Source: Leifsonia shinshuensis
GTDB lineage: Bacteria > Actinomycetota > Actinomycetes > Actinomycetales > Microbacteriaceae
Length of the DNA stretch: 64,000 nt
Reading direction: 5' to 3'
NCBI RefSeq assembly: GCF_031456835.1
Contig: NZ_JAVDVK010000001.1
Span: 496,001-560,000 of the forward strand
Shown: piece by piece, positions 54,411 through 62,855 of the stretch
Numbering within the stretch: position 1 is the stretch's first letter
How the letters are laid out: the number at the start of each line of letters is the position of its first letter
The notes under the pieces: generated by a model
What the model was told of the DNA's origin: nothing
Seen by the model: the letters and a program-made list of their open reading frames with translations, nothing else
Database searches by the model: none
Position numbers and translations under genes: made by a program

Positions 54411-55115
54411 TCACCGCGGGAAGGTCTGCGCGGCGATGCTGTTCGCGATCGTCGTGGCGAGCATCCGCTGACCGGCGACGGTGGGATGCACGTGGTCCGC
54501 GAGGACCAGCTCGTCGCGGCCGCTGAACGGCTGGCCCAGCGAGACCCAGGACCCCCCGACGTCGAGCACGGCGTCGCGGACGGTCGCCGAGATGACCGCC
54601 ACCTGCGCGGGCGCTGGCTCCGAGCCCCATAGCGCGCTGACGCCGATGATCCGGGCGTCCGGAAGAGCGGTGCGCAGCCGGCGCAGGGCCGCCGTGGCAT
54701 CCGCCTTGAGGGTGCTCGTGGGCGCGAAGAGGTCGTTCCGCGTCGCGCCCACCAGGACGACGTCGGGGTGGACGCGGATGGCGGCGCTGACCTGGTCGTC
54801 GAACGTGTGCGTGTTGAGCCCGGGCACGGTGAACCCCGCTGCGCTCTCGCCGAAGTCGCTCAGCGTCCAGCCGAACCGCTGCGCCACCAGCAGCGGCCAC
54901 GCATCCTCGGCGGGGACGCCGTTGCCGATCGCGATCGAGTCGCCGATCGCCGCGGCGATCACCGGGCGCGGCGTGGACGTCGGGCTGGGTACGGGGACGG
55001 GCTCCGCCGTCGGCGCGGCCTGGGTCGCGGCCATGCAGCCGACGAGCGACACGCCCAGGAGGGCGGCGGCCAGGAGCGCGGCGACAGAGGCCAGGGGTGA
55101 GCGTCGGGTCGTCAC
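54411..55115 (-). CDS. SGNH/GDSL hydrolase lipoprotein 2
   Basis: 234 residues from GTG. Lipobox LVGC, Pro/Ser/Thr-rich linker, then AIGDSIAIGNG, GESAAGF, VGATRNDLFAP and DHVHPTVAGQ with the Ser, Gly, Asn and Asp-His of the fold. TATCGT lies seven bases before the start. Same size and order of motifs as its two neighbours, so the trio arose by duplication. Confidence 0.9.
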   Translation of the reverse strand: MTTRRSPLASVAALLAAALLGVSLVGCMAATQAAPTAEPVPVPSPTSTPRPVIAAAIGDSIAIGNGVPAEDAWPLLVAQRFGWTLSDFGESAAGFTVPGLNTHTFDDQVSAAIRVHPDVVLVGATRNDLFAPTSTLKADATAALRRLRTALPDARIIGVSALWGSEPAPAQVAVISATVRDAVLDVGGSWVSLGQPFSGRDELVLADHVHPTVAGQRMLATTIANSIAAQTFPR

Positions 55116-55122
55116 GTGATCA

Positions 55123-55128
55123 ACGATA
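55123..55128 (-). promoter_or_regulatory. -10 box TATCGT for SGNH lipoprotein 2
   Basis: Read on the minus strand, TATCGT then seven bases then GTG. Confidence 0.45.
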
Positions 55129-55151
55129 GGAGAAGCTGCCTGGGCGGAAGC

Positions 55152-55823
55152 TCACGCCCCGAGCCTGGTCTCGACGACGGCCGCGATCGCCTGCTGCTCG
55201 GGAAGGGTCGGGTGCTCGCCGTCGTCCTGCACCAGCCCCGCACCGTCGCGGTACGGCTGGCCGAGGTCGAGCCAGGTGCCGCCGACGCCCTCCACCGCCT
55301 TCTGGAGAGCGTCGTCGAAGGGGGCGAGCTCGTCGTCGCCGGCCTCGCCGGAGAGGGCGTTGAACCCGACGATGTGGGCATCCGGGAGAGACGAGTGGAG
55401 GCGCGCGACCTGCTTCTCCATCGCGGCCGCGACCTCGGAGACATCGGTTCCGAGGTCGTTGTCGGAGGCGCCGATCAGCACCAGTTCGGCGTCGGAGGCG
55501 ATGGCCGTGTCGACCTGGGCGGAGAAGTCCGCACCGTTGGACCCCTGCGCCACGAATCCCGCTCCGGGCACGCTGAGGTTGTCGAGCCGCCAGCCCCGGT
55601 CCGCCGCGACGAGGGCGGGCCAGGCCTCCTCCGGCTCGAGCCCGAGACCGGACTCGATCGAGTCGCCGATCACCGCGACCCGCGTGGCCGACGCGGTGGT
55701 CGTGCGTCCGGTGACCAGGCCCGCACCGCTGTTCGCACTCGCGCAGCCCGAGAGCGCGCTGAGCGCCACCAGAGCGGCGGTCAGGGCCGTCGCGGCGGTC
55801 GCGAGGGGGCGTCGGGCGAGCAT
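55152..55823 (-). CDS. SGNH/GDSL hydrolase lipoprotein 3
   Basis: 223 residues. ATG at 55823 is preferred since TACGGT lies six bases upstream; an in-frame ATG at 55844 has no such signal. Lipobox LSGC. VIGDSIESGLG, VPGAGF, IGASDNDLGTD and DGEHPTLPEQ keep the Ser, Gly, Asn and Asp-x-x-His. Most diverged of the three. Confidence 0.9.
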   Translation of the reverse strand: MLARRPLATAATALTAALVALSALSGCASANSGAGLVTGRTTTASATRVAVIGDSIESGLGLEPEEAWPALVAADRGWRLDNLSVPGAGFVAQGSNGADFSAQVDTAIASDAELVLIGASDNDLGTDVSEVAAAMEKQVARLHSSLPDAHIVGFNALSGEAGDDELAPFDDALQKAVEGVGGTWLDLGQPYRDGAGLVQDDGEHPTLPEQQAIAAVVETRLGA

Positions 55824-55829
55824 GCACAA

Positions 55830-55835
55830 ACCGTA
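55830..55835 (-). promoter_or_regulatory. -10 box TACGGT for SGNH lipoprotein 3
   Basis: Read on the minus strand, TACGGT then six bases then ATG. Confidence 0.45.
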
Positions 55836-55886
55836 CGCGCGCATCCTATGGATGGGCTCTGGCCGCCATGAGCAGGAGCCGTACGG

Positions 55887-57023
55887 TCAGCGGCCGAGCC
55901 CGCTGCGCAGCTCGTGCGTGAGCGAGCTCACCACGGCCTGCAGGCTGCCGCCGTTCGCCTCCGCGACGGCCAACTGACGCTGGTAGCTGCCGCCGGTGTC
56001 GAGGATCGTGAGCACGGTCGCCAGCTCGTCCGTGCATCCCAGCCGCTCGGCCTCCGGCTGGAGCTCGTCGACCAGCTCGCGCAGGGAGTCGGACACGAGC
56101 CGCTCGCTGCCGTCCGGCGCCACCATGATCTCCGCATCCAGCCCGTACCGTGCCGCGCGCCACTTGTTCTCGCGCACGAACCACGGCTGCAGCGTCACCG
56201 GTTCGACGCCCTGCTCCAGCTGGCCGGACATCCGGTCGGTGAGGCAGTGGATCAGCGCCGAGACGGCACCCACCTCGTCCGCCGTCGACAGTCCGTCGCA
56301 GGCGCGCATCTCCACCGTTCCCCACTTGGGCGACGGACGGATGTCCCAGCGCACCTCCGAGTGGTCCTCCACCACCCCCGTGGTCACGAGGTCCTGCACG
56401 TACTCCTCGTAGTTCGCCCACGTGCCGAACTGCCAGGGCAGCCCCGCGGTCGGGAGCTGCTGGAACATCAGCGCACGGTTGGAGGCGTACCCGGTCCGTG
56501 CTCCCGCCCAGAACGGGCTGGAGGCGCTGAGGGCCTGCAGGTGCGGGTAATAGGTGAGCAGCCCGTTCACGATCGGCAGCGCCTTGTCGACCGAGTCGAT
56601 GCCGACGTGGACGTGCACGCCCCAGATCATCATCTGCCGGCCCCACCACTGCGTACGGTCCAGCAGCCGGTCGTAGCGCTCGTTCGGCGTCACCTTCTGG
56701 TCGAACCACTGGGCGAAGGGATGCGTCCCCGCGCACATCAGCTCGACGCCGAGCGGGTCGGTCACCCCCCGGACCAGCCCGATCAGCTCCTGCAGGTCGG
56801 CGATCGCCGCCGGCACGGTGTTGTGGACGCGGCTGACCAGCTCGACGGTGTTCAGCAGCAGCTCGTGCGTGATCTGCGGATGCTCGCGGCCGTCCGGCGT
56901 CCCCAGCTCCCGGAGCACCTCGTCGGCGAGCTGGACCAGGTCGCCGGTGGACGCATCCACGAGCGCGAGCTCCCACTCGATGCCGACAGTGGAGCGCTCG
57001 GACTCCGAGAATTCGATCTGCAT
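55887..57023 (-). CDS. YbdK-type carboxylate-amine ligase (GCS2 family)
   Basis: 378 residues, usual length. Motifs STVGIEWELALVD, CAGTHPF, MMIWGVHVHVGI, SASSPFWAG and WFVRENKWRAARYGLDAE belong to the glutamate-cysteine ligase type 2 family. YbdK of E. coli has weak such activity; actinobacteria do not make glutathione, so the true product is open. Lies between the SGNH trio and rpsP, facing away from rpsP. Confidence 0.88.
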   Translation of the reverse strand: MQIEFSESERSTVGIEWELALVDASTGDLVQLADEVLRELGTPDGREHPQITHELLLNTVELVSRVHNTVPAAIADLQELIGLVRGVTDPLGVELMCAGTHPFAQWFDQKVTPNERYDRLLDRTQWWGRQMMIWGVHVHVGIDSVDKALPIVNGLLTYYPHLQALSASSPFWAGARTGYASNRALMFQQLPTAGLPWQFGTWANYEEYVQDLVTTGVVEDHSEVRWDIRPSPKWGTVEMRACDGLSTADEVGAVSALIHCLTDRMSGQLEQGVEPVTLQPWFVRENKWRAARYGLDAEIMVAPDGSERLVSDSLRELVDELQPEAERLGCTDELATVLTILDTGGSYQRQLAVAEANGGSLQAVVSSLTHELRSGLGR

Positions 57024-57081
57024 GCGGTCGTCCCGTCCGTCCGATTGTTCAAAGCAGCGCAGTATCTGACAGAATAGCTAG

Positions 57082-57111
57082 TTGAGTTCGACGTGCCCGA
57101 CCCTCTATCCG
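57082..57111 (+). promoter_or_regulatory. Possible promoter of rpsP-khpA-rimM
   Basis: TTGAGT (57082-57087), 18-base spacer, TATCCG (57106-57111). The 181-base gap between the ligase gene and rpsP holds this and no other strong signal besides the rpsP ribosome binding site CAGGAG (57195-57200). Confidence 0.4.
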
Positions 57112-57204
57112 GCGCGTGGGACGAACATTAGACCTCCTGCCGAGTGTGCCCCCACGCCCACGGCAGTCAGTTCGACACAACTCATCCACTCACACAGGAG
57201 AATC

Positions 57205-57687
57205 GTGGCCGTCAAAATCCGTCTGAAGCGCCTGGGCAAGATCCGCGCTCCGTACTACCGCATCGTCGTCGCCGACTCGCGCACCAAGCGCGATGGTCGT
57301 GTGATCGAGGAGATCGGTCTGTACCACCCGACCGAGGAGCCCTCGCGCATCGAGGTCGACTCCGACCGCGCTCAGTACTGGCTCGGCGTCGGCGCCCAGC
57401 CGACCGAGCAGGTCCTCGCCCTGCTGAAGCTGACCGGCGACTGGGGTCGCTACAAGGGTGACAAGAACGCCGTGAGCACCGTCAAGGTCGCCGAGGGCAA
57501 GGCCGAGTTCGTCGCCGACGACAAGAAGAAGCCGGTCCTCAAGCCCAAGGCCGACAAGGCCGCCGACGTCACCGCCGAGGCGGAGGCCGTCGTCGAGGCC
57601 GAGGTCGAGCGCGAGGAGGCCGCCGAGGCCAACGTCGTCGCCGAGGCCGAGGCGATCGCCGACGACGCGTCCGACGAGAAGGCCTGA
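57205..57687 (+). CDS. rpsP: 30S ribosomal protein S16
   Basis: 160 residues from GTG, with CAGGAG four bases upstream. [25 protein letters not shown] is the S16 signature; the core ends near residue 85. The rest is a Lys/Ala/Glu/Val-rich tail, common in Actinobacteria. Heads the rpsP-khpA-rimM operon. Confidence 0.98.
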   Translation: MAVKIRLKRLGKIRAPYYRIVVADSRTKRDGRVIEEIGLYHPTEEPSRIEVDSDRAQYWLGVGAQPTEQVLALLKLTGDWGRYKGDKNAVSTVKVAEGKAEFVADDKKKPVLKPKADKAADVTAEAEAVVEAEVEREEAAEANVVAEAEAIADDASDEKA

Positions 57688-57691
57688 CGTC

Positions 57692-57922
57692 TTGCTCGCA
57701 CCCGCGCTCACGCACCTGGTCAAGGGGATCGTCGATCACCCTGACGACGTCCACGTCGTGGCCAAGAGCTCCCCGCGTGGCGAGGTCCTCGAGATTCGCG
57801 TGAATCCCGAGGACCTCGGCCGGGTGATCGGCCGCTCCGGCCGCACGGCGAAGGCCCTCCGCACGCTCGTGGCCGCGCTGGCCGATGGCCGGCGCGTCCG
57901 TGTCGACGTCGTCGACGACTGA
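57692..57922 (+). CDS. khpA: KH-domain RNA-binding protein KhpA
   Basis: 76 residues from TTG, four bases after rpsP. Single type II KH domain with NPEDLGRVIGRSGRTAKALR (GxxG loop GRSG). Homologues work with KhpB in RNA control of cell growth. Position between rpsP and rimM is conserved. Confidence 0.95.
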   Translation: MLAPALTHLVKGIVDHPDDVHVVAKSSPRGEVLEIRVNPEDLGRVIGRSGRTAKALRTLVAALADGRRVRVDVVDD

Positions 57923-57923
57923 G

Positions 57924-58595
57924 GTGGCCGACCACAAACTGCCCCGCAAGGAGGTCGCCCCCCGGCCCGGTCAGACCGAGCTGCGGGTCGGGCGCCTGAC
58001 CAAGGCGCACGGCCTCAAGGGCGCGCTCAAGCTGGAACTGTTCACGGACGAGCCGGAGAAGCGGTTCGTCCCGGGCGCGGTGTTCACCCTGCAGGTGCCC
58101 ACCGCCTCCAAGTGGCACGGCAAGACTCTGGAGCTCCGCGAGCTCCGCTGGTACAACGGCCACCCGGTCGGATTCTTCGAGGGGGTCGACGACCGCACCG
58201 AGGCCGAGACCCTCGTCAAGGCGATCCTGTGGGTCAGCCAGGACGTGAAGGAGCTGCCCGAGGAGGAGGACGCCTGGTACGACCACCAGCTGGTCGGGCT
58301 CGACGCGGTCCGCGACGGCGTCACGGTGGGACGCGTCGCCCGCGTCGATCACCTGCCGGCGCAGGATCTGCTGGCCGTGGCCACCGCCGATGGCGAGGTC
58401 CTGGTGCCGTTCGTCAAGGCGATCGTGCCGGAGGTCGACCTCGCTGCGGGGACCGTCACGCTGACGCCTCCGGCGGGCCTGTTCGAGGATCTGCCGGACG
58501 ACGAGCCGGAGCCGGACGCGGAGGCGGAGCCGGAGGCCGATGCGGAATCGGAGTCCGACGCCGAGACGACCGAGACGTCCTCCGACGAGGACTGA
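57924..58595 (+). CDS. rimM: Ribosome maturation factor RimM
   Basis: 223 residues from GTG one base after khpA. Helps mature the 30S head with S19. LRVGRLTKAHGLKGALKLELFTD is the N-terminal barrel signature; DAWYDHQLVGLDAV and LLAVATADGEVLVPFV the PRC-barrel half. Ends in an acidic tail (Glu/Asp/Ala). A strong terminator follows, cutting it off from trmD. Confidence 0.95.
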   Translation: MADHKLPRKEVAPRPGQTELRVGRLTKAHGLKGALKLELFTDEPEKRFVPGAVFTLQVPTASKWHGKTLELRELRWYNGHPVGFFEGVDDRTEAETLVKAILWVSQDVKELPEEEDAWYDHQLVGLDAVRDGVTVGRVARVDHLPAQDLLAVATADGEVLVPFVKAIVPEVDLAAGTVTLTPPAGLFEDLPDDEPEPDAEAEPEADAESESDAETTETSSDED

Positions 58596-58613
58596 CCGCA
58601 ACACCCGCACGCT

Positions 58614-58647
58614 GAAGAAGGGCGACCCGACCGGGTCGCCCTTCTTC
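58614..58647. terminator. Bidirectional terminator between rimM and the GntR gene
   Basis: Fifteen-pair perfect stem (GAAGAAGGGCGACCC and complement) with a 4-base loop between convergent genes. The A/T-rich ends (GAAGAA, TTCTTC) give short U-rich ends in both directions. Confidence 0.75.
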
Positions 58648-58670
58648 GCGTCTGCTGACGATTCCGCGCG

Positions 58671-59321
58671 TCAGGACACGATCGCCAGTCCGCGGCCGCG
58701 CAGGCTGCGCGCCTGCGCATCCAGGGCGGTGACAAGGCCGTCGTGCGTCGCGACGATGTGGCGATGGATGAGCTCTGCGGCGTCGTCCGGGCGGCGCGCG
58801 GCGAGCGCCCGCACGATCTCCCGGTGCTCCTGCCACGCCTCCTCGCTCCGGGCGACGAGCCAGCGGGCACGCGCCAGCCGGGTCATGGCCGCATCCACCG
58901 CATCCGCGAAGAAGTGGTTGCCCGACAGGGCGGCGAGCCGCACGTGGAAGTCGGTGCCGGCTCGCACCGCCTCGTCGGCGGGGAGGGCGGTGTCGTAGGC
59001 GTCCAGTTCGTCCGCGAGCGCGGCGATCTCGTCATGCGTCGCGCGGGAGCTGCTGAGCCGGACCGCACCCGTCTCCAGTGCATCCCGGAGTTCGCTGAGC
59101 CGGGCGATCTCCCCGAGGTCGATGGGGGAGACCTCCCAAGCCCGGCCCTCGCGCACGACGAGGCCTTCGGACTCCAGCCGCATGAGCGCAGCACGGAGCG
59201 GAGTCCGGGACGCGCTGAGCTCCGTCTCGAGGCCGCGTTCGGTCAGGCGTGAGCCGGGGATGCGGTCGAGGTCGAGGATCTGCGCGCGCAGCGTGGCGTA
59301 TACCTGCGGTTGCTCGGGCAT
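58671..59321 (-). CDS. GntR-family (FadR/FCD) transcriptional regulator
   Basis: 216 residues from ATG, with GAGAGGAGG just upstream. Winged helix (~5-70): RIPGSRLTERGLETELSASR, TPLRAALMRLESEGLV. FCD ligand domain (~75-205): LRDALETGAVRL, AGTDFHVRLAALSGN, WQEHREIVRALAARRPDDAAEL, HIVATHDG; the Asp and His of the metal-ligand site appear present. Divergent from an MFS transporter gene with three GGTATACC boxes between them, which it probably binds. Ligand is likely a small organic acid. Confidence 0.92.
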   Translation of the reverse strand: MPEQPQVYATLRAQILDLDRIPGSRLTERGLETELSASRTPLRAALMRLESEGLVVREGRAWEVSPIDLGEIARLSELRDALETGAVRLSSSRATHDEIAALADELDAYDTALPADEAVRAGTDFHVRLAALSGNHFFADAVDAAMTRLARARWLVARSEEAWQEHREIVRALAARRPDDAAELIHRHIVATHDGLVTALDAQARSLRGRGLAIVS

Positions 59322-59334
59322 GCATCCTCCTCTC

Positions 59335-59368
59335 GGTATACCAAGCCGGTATACCGCTAGGGTATACC
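59335..59368. promoter_or_regulatory. Three GGTATACC operators spaced 13 bases apart, with MFS promoter
   Basis: The palindrome GGTATACC starts at 59335, 59348 and 59361. TAGGGT (59358-59363), a -10 box six bases before the MFS ATG, overlaps the third, and the first lies beside the regulator's ribosome binding site, so binding would shut both genes. Confidence 0.75.
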
Positions 59369-59369
59369 C

Positions 59370-60581
59370 ATGGATCGCCGAATCGCCCGCCGTCCTCACC
59401 CGTGGTGGATGCTGAGCTTCGGGGTGCTCGCGCAGGCCAGCTCGACGGTGTTCGTCTCCACCCCGGCGTTCCTCATCCCGCTGCTGCACACGGAGCGCGG
59501 ACTCAGCCTCGCCCAGGCCGGACTGCTCGCCTCTGCCCCGACCCTCGGCCTCGTGCTGACACTGATCGCGTGGGGCGCGCTGAGCGACCGGATCGGGGAG
59601 CGCTGGGTGATCGCGTCCGGCCTCGCCGTCACCGCGGTGGCCGCCGTGGCGGCGATGTTCGTCGACTCCTACCTCGCCCTCGGCGCGCTGTTCCTGGTGG
59701 GCGGCATGGCGTCGGCCAGCCCCAACGCAGCGAGCGGCCGGGTCGTGATCGGCTGGTTCCCGAAGGAGCGCCGCGGTCTGGCGATGGGCATCCGTCAGAT
59801 GTGCCAGCCGCTCGGCGTCGCGATCGCGGCCGTGAGCGTCCCACTGCTGGCCGCGAACGGGGGAGTGGCTGCGGCCCTCGTCGTGCCTGCCGTGCTGTGC
59901 GGCGTGTCCGCCATCGTGTGCGCCGTCGGGATCGTCGATCCTCCGCGTCCGCCGCGCAGTGCGGCAGGCGGCGCCGACGCGCATCCCCAGGCCGTCTGGC
60001 GCCCCTACCGCGAGACGTCGCTGCTGTGGCGCATCCACGGCGTCTCGATGCTCCTGGTGGTGCCGCAGTTCACGGTGTCGACGTTCGGGCTGGTGTGGCT
60101 CGTCGCCGAGCTCCACTTCACGTCGCTCGCCGCCGGGATCGTCATCGGCGTCAGCCAGTTCGCCGGCGCCATCGGGCGGATCGGGATCGGCGTGCTCAGC
60201 GACCGCGTCGGCAGCCACCTGCGTCCGCTCCGCTGGGTGTCGCTCTGCGCGGTGGGCGTGATGCTGCTGATGGCCGCCGCATCGGCGCTCGGCTCGGCCG
60301 CCGCCGCGGTCATCCTGGTCGTGGCCGCGATCGTCACGGTGGCCGACAACGGGCTCGCCTACACGTCCGTCGCCGAGATCGCCGGCCCGTTCTGGTCGGG
60401 ACGTGCGCTCGGCGCCCAGAACACCGGGCAGTTCCTCGCCGCCTCGGTGGTCGGCCCGGCCGTGGGTGCGCTGATCGGCTGGGTCGGCTTCCCGGTCGCC
60501 TTCGCCGTCGTCGCCCTCTGCCCGGCCGTCGCGACGCCGCTCGTGCCCCGTGACCGGGAGCTCGCCGTCGTCCCCGCTTGA
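59370..60581 (+). CDS. MFS transporter
   Basis: 403 residues, twelve membrane helices in two sets of six. WGALSDRIGERWVI and VLSDRVGSHLRPL are the two loop 2-3 (A-motif) stretches. SGRVVIGWFPKERRGLAMGI resembles the fourth-fifth helix link of anion or cyanate-type permeases (CynX/OFA-like). Controlled by the divergent GntR regulator. Substrate unknown. Confidence 0.9.
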   Translation: MDRRIARRPHPWWMLSFGVLAQASSTVFVSTPAFLIPLLHTERGLSLAQAGLLASAPTLGLVLTLIAWGALSDRIGERWVIASGLAVTAVAAVAAMFVDSYLALGALFLVGGMASASPNAASGRVVIGWFPKERRGLAMGIRQMCQPLGVAIAAVSVPLLAANGGVAAALVVPAVLCGVSAIVCAVGIVDPPRPPRSAAGGADAHPQAVWRPYRETSLLWRIHGVSMLLVVPQFTVSTFGLVWLVAELHFTSLAAGIVIGVSQFAGAIGRIGIGVLSDRVGSHLRPLRWVSLCAVGVMLLMAAASALGSAAAAVILVVAAIVTVADNGLAYTSVAEIAGPFWSGRALGAQNTGQFLAASVVGPAVGALIGWVGFPVAFAVVALCPAVATPLVPRDRELAVVPA

Positions 60582-60592
60582 GGTCCACCTCT

Positions 60593-60598
60593 TAGAAT
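60593..60598 (+). promoter_or_regulatory. -10 box TAGAAT for trmD
   Basis: TAGAAT then six bases then ATG; own promoter for trmD now that it is separated from rimM. Confidence 0.55.
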
Positions 60599-60604
60599 TC
60601 AGGG

Positions 60605-61288
60605 ATGCGCATCGACATCGTCACGATCTTCCCGACCTTCTTCGATGTGCTCGACATCTCGCTCCTCGGCAAGGCCCGCCAGTCCGGGCTCATCGAGCTG
60701 GGCGTGCACGACCTGCGCGACTTCACCCACGACCGGCACCGGACGGTCGACGACACGCCCTACGGCGGCGGGGCAGGCATGGTCATGAAGCCGGAGCCCT
60801 GGGGAGAAGCGCTGGACGCCATCCTCGACGGTGCCGACGATCCCGTCGTCGTGTTCCCGTCGCCGGCGGGTGAGGTGTTCACGCAGCGCACGGCTCGCGA
60901 GCTCGCGCAGGAGCAGCACCTCGTGTTCGGCTGCGGCCGCTACGAGGGCATCGACCAGCGCGTCTTCGACCACGCGGCTAGCCGGGCGCGCGTGCGCCTC
61001 ATCAGCATCGGCGACTACGTGCTGAACGGCGGCGAGGTCGCGACGATGGCGATGATCGAGGCGATCGGCCGGCTGATCCCCGGCGTGGTGGGCAATCCCG
61101 AGAGTCTGGTGCAGGAATCGCACGAGGACGGTCTGCTCGAGTACCCGAGCTACACCAAGCCGGCGGTGTGGCGGGGGCTGGAGGTGCCTCCCGTGCTCCT
61201 CTCGGGCAACCACGGCGCCGTGGACGCGTGGAGGCACGAGCAGCAGCTCGAGCGGACGCGCGCCGTCCGCCCCGACCTGCTGTCCTGA
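60605..61288 (+). CDS. trmD: tRNA (guanine(37)-N(1))-methyltransferase
   Basis: 227 residues. Methylates G37 of tRNAs that read CNN codons and prevents frameshifting. [44 protein letters not shown] and [21 protein letters not shown] (SAM knot) are intact. Leaderless start from a TAGAAT box. Confidence 0.97.
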   Translation: MRIDIVTIFPTFFDVLDISLLGKARQSGLIELGVHDLRDFTHDRHRTVDDTPYGGGAGMVMKPEPWGEALDAILDGADDPVVVFPSPAGEVFTQRTARELAQEQHLVFGCGRYEGIDQRVFDHAASRARVRLISIGDYVLNGGEVATMAMIEAIGRLIPGVVGNPESLVQESHEDGLLEYPSYTKPAVWRGLEVPPVLLSGNHGAVDAWRHEQQLERTRAVRPDLLS

Positions 61289-61297
61289 TCGCGTCGG

Positions 61298-62062
61298 CTA
61301 GGGGGCGGTGAGGACGAGCGGGCCGTCCTCGGTGATGGCCACCGTGTGCTCGGAGTGCGCGCCGCGCGAGCCGTCCGCGCTGCGCAGCGTCCAGCCGTCG
61401 CGGTCGGTGTAGATCTCGTCCGTCGTCTCCAGGAACCAGGGCTCGATCGCGATGACGAGTCCGGGGCGCAGGGGGTACCCGCGTCCGGCACGCCCGTCGT
61501 TCGAGATGTGCGGGTCGCCGTGCATCGTCCGCCCGACGCCGTGGCCGCCGAACTGCGTGTTGATCGAGTACCCCTCGGCGTGCGCGACCGCGGCGATGGC
61601 GGCCGAGATGTCGCCGATCCTGCCGCCCGGCTGAGCCGCCTGGATGCCCGCCGCCAGTGCCCTGCGGGTCGTGTCGATGAGGCGCAGGTCCTCGTCGCGC
61701 GGCGTGCCGACCACGAGGCTCACCGCGGAGTCGGCGACCCAGCCGTCTACCGCGGCGGCGAAGTCGAGGGTTAGCAGATCGCCGTCCTGCAGGCGGTAGT
61801 CGTGGGGGAGACCGTGGAGGACGGCGTCGTTCACCGAGGTGCAGATCACTTTGCCGAACGGGCTGGCGCCGAACGACGGGTGGTAGTCGATGTAGCAGGA
61901 CTCGGCGCCCCGGCGGCGGATGAGGTCGTGGGCGAGCGCGTCGAGCTCCAGCAGGTTGACGCCGAGGCGTGCGGCCGCCGCCGTCGCGGCCAGCACCTCA
62001 GCGACGAACGCGCCGGCCGGGCGCATCTGCTCGATCTCGGCGGGCGTCCTCAGCTCGATCAC
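61298..62062 (-). CDS. map: Methionine aminopeptidase, type I
   Basis: 254 residues. GTG is chosen since GGAAGGAGA lies six bases upstream; a longer frame to 62077 runs over that site. Removes the first Met. Metal ligands are seen in LTLDFAAAVDGWVADSA (two Asp), GGHGVGRTMHGDP (His), IEPWF (Glu) and SEHTVAI (Glu). Converges on trmD nine bases apart. Many actinobacteria hold several map genes. Confidence 0.96.
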   Translation of the reverse strand: MIELRTPAEIEQMRPAGAFVAEVLAATAAAARLGVNLLELDALAHDLIRRRGAESCYIDYHPSFGASPFGKVICTSVNDAVLHGLPHDYRLQDGDLLTLDFAAAVDGWVADSAVSLVVGTPRDEDLRLIDTTRRALAAGIQAAQPGGRIGDISAAIAAVAHAEGYSINTQFGGHGVGRTMHGDPHISNDGRAGRGYPLRPGLVIAIEPWFLETTDEIYTDRDGWTLRSADGSRGAHSEHTVAITEDGPLVLTAP

Positions 62063-62145
62063 GGGATCTCCTTCCACGTCGTACCGCTCCAGTCTCGCAG
62101 GTGAGCGTGGGGTAAACCCGCAGCCGCGGCACAGGCACGCGCGAG

Positions 62146-62151
62146 TACGCT
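62146..62151 (+). promoter_or_regulatory. -10 box TACGCT for small membrane-protein gene
   Basis: TACGCT then six bases then GTG, no ribosome binding site. Confidence 0.45.
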
Positions 62152-62157
62152 GATGCC

Positions 62158-62655
62158 GTGATCATCCGCAAGGCGTTCTACTGGTGGCTCTTCCCCTCCG
62201 CCGTGGTGCTCCCCGTGTGGGTGCTGATCGGCTGGGCCGCCTTCCACGAGGGGAGCGGCTGGTCGTTCCTCGGCCTGCTGGTGCTTTGCCCCATCCTTTT
62301 CATCGCGATGCTCGTCGTCGGCGGCATCGTCATGGCGCGGCGCAGCGTACGCGAACGGCGGGCCGTGTCCTGGTGGGATGCGGGGCTCTTCGCCCTCTGG
62401 CACCTCTCGATCATCGGCTTCGGCTTCTTCCCGCCCGGCGCCACCGGATGGCTCGCCGTGGTCGGCGTGCTGCTCTTCCTCGCGATCTTCTGGCTCACGG
62501 TCTGGGAGCTGCTCACCGAGACGCGTGCTCGCGTGCAGCAGACGTTCGCCGCGTACGAGCGGATCGCGCAGCCGCGGCCGACCGAGAACACGCCGCGCGA
62601 CGTGGTCGACGACGGGGAGTACATCGTCATCGAGGAGCGCCGCGACCGGGAGTGA
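62158..62655 (+). CDS. Small membrane protein, four helices
   Basis: 165 residues from GTG. Four membrane helices (~8-28, ~36-60, ~73-92, ~95-116), a RRSVRERRAVSWWD loop, then a charged tail ending in EYIVIEERRDRE. Resembles small MFS-unrelated membrane proteins found near signal peptidase in some Actinobacteria, but no family is certain. Followed by a hairpin. Confidence 0.7.
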   Translation: MIIRKAFYWWLFPSAVVLPVWVLIGWAAFHEGSGWSFLGLLVLCPILFIAMLVVGGIVMARRSVRERRAVSWWDAGLFALWHLSIIGFGFFPPGATGWLAVVGVLLFLAIFWLTVWELLTETRARVQQTFAAYERIAQPRPTENTPRDVVDDGEYIVIEERRDRE

Positions 62656-62670
62656 ACCGGCTGCGGAACA

Positions 62671-62691
62671 GCCCGCTTTGGTAAAGCGGGC
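62671..62691 (+). terminator. Hairpin before the rplS leader
   Basis: GCCCGCTTT, loop GGT, AAAGCGGGC. No T-run follows. Could end the membrane-protein transcript or belong to the leader of rplS. Confidence 0.4.
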
Positions 62692-62855
62692 CGCCGCATG
62701 GCAGAATTGATCCTTGTGCCGCGGCCACGCTCTGCCACGGGGGAGCCAGCACTTCTCGCGACACCCACTTATCGAACCCAGACGGCCGACGCTCCGGATC
62801 GGAGCCGGCCCCGAGTCCGTTCCCGACCTGTGGCGGGTACAGAGAGCGAACAGCC
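62692..62855 (+). promoter_or_regulatory. Long leader of rplS
   Basis: 164 bases without a convincing gene. CAGAAT at 62702 is a weak -10 candidate, leaving about 140 bases of leader. Ribosomal protein leaders are often control regions; I see no known fold. Confidence 0.3.
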
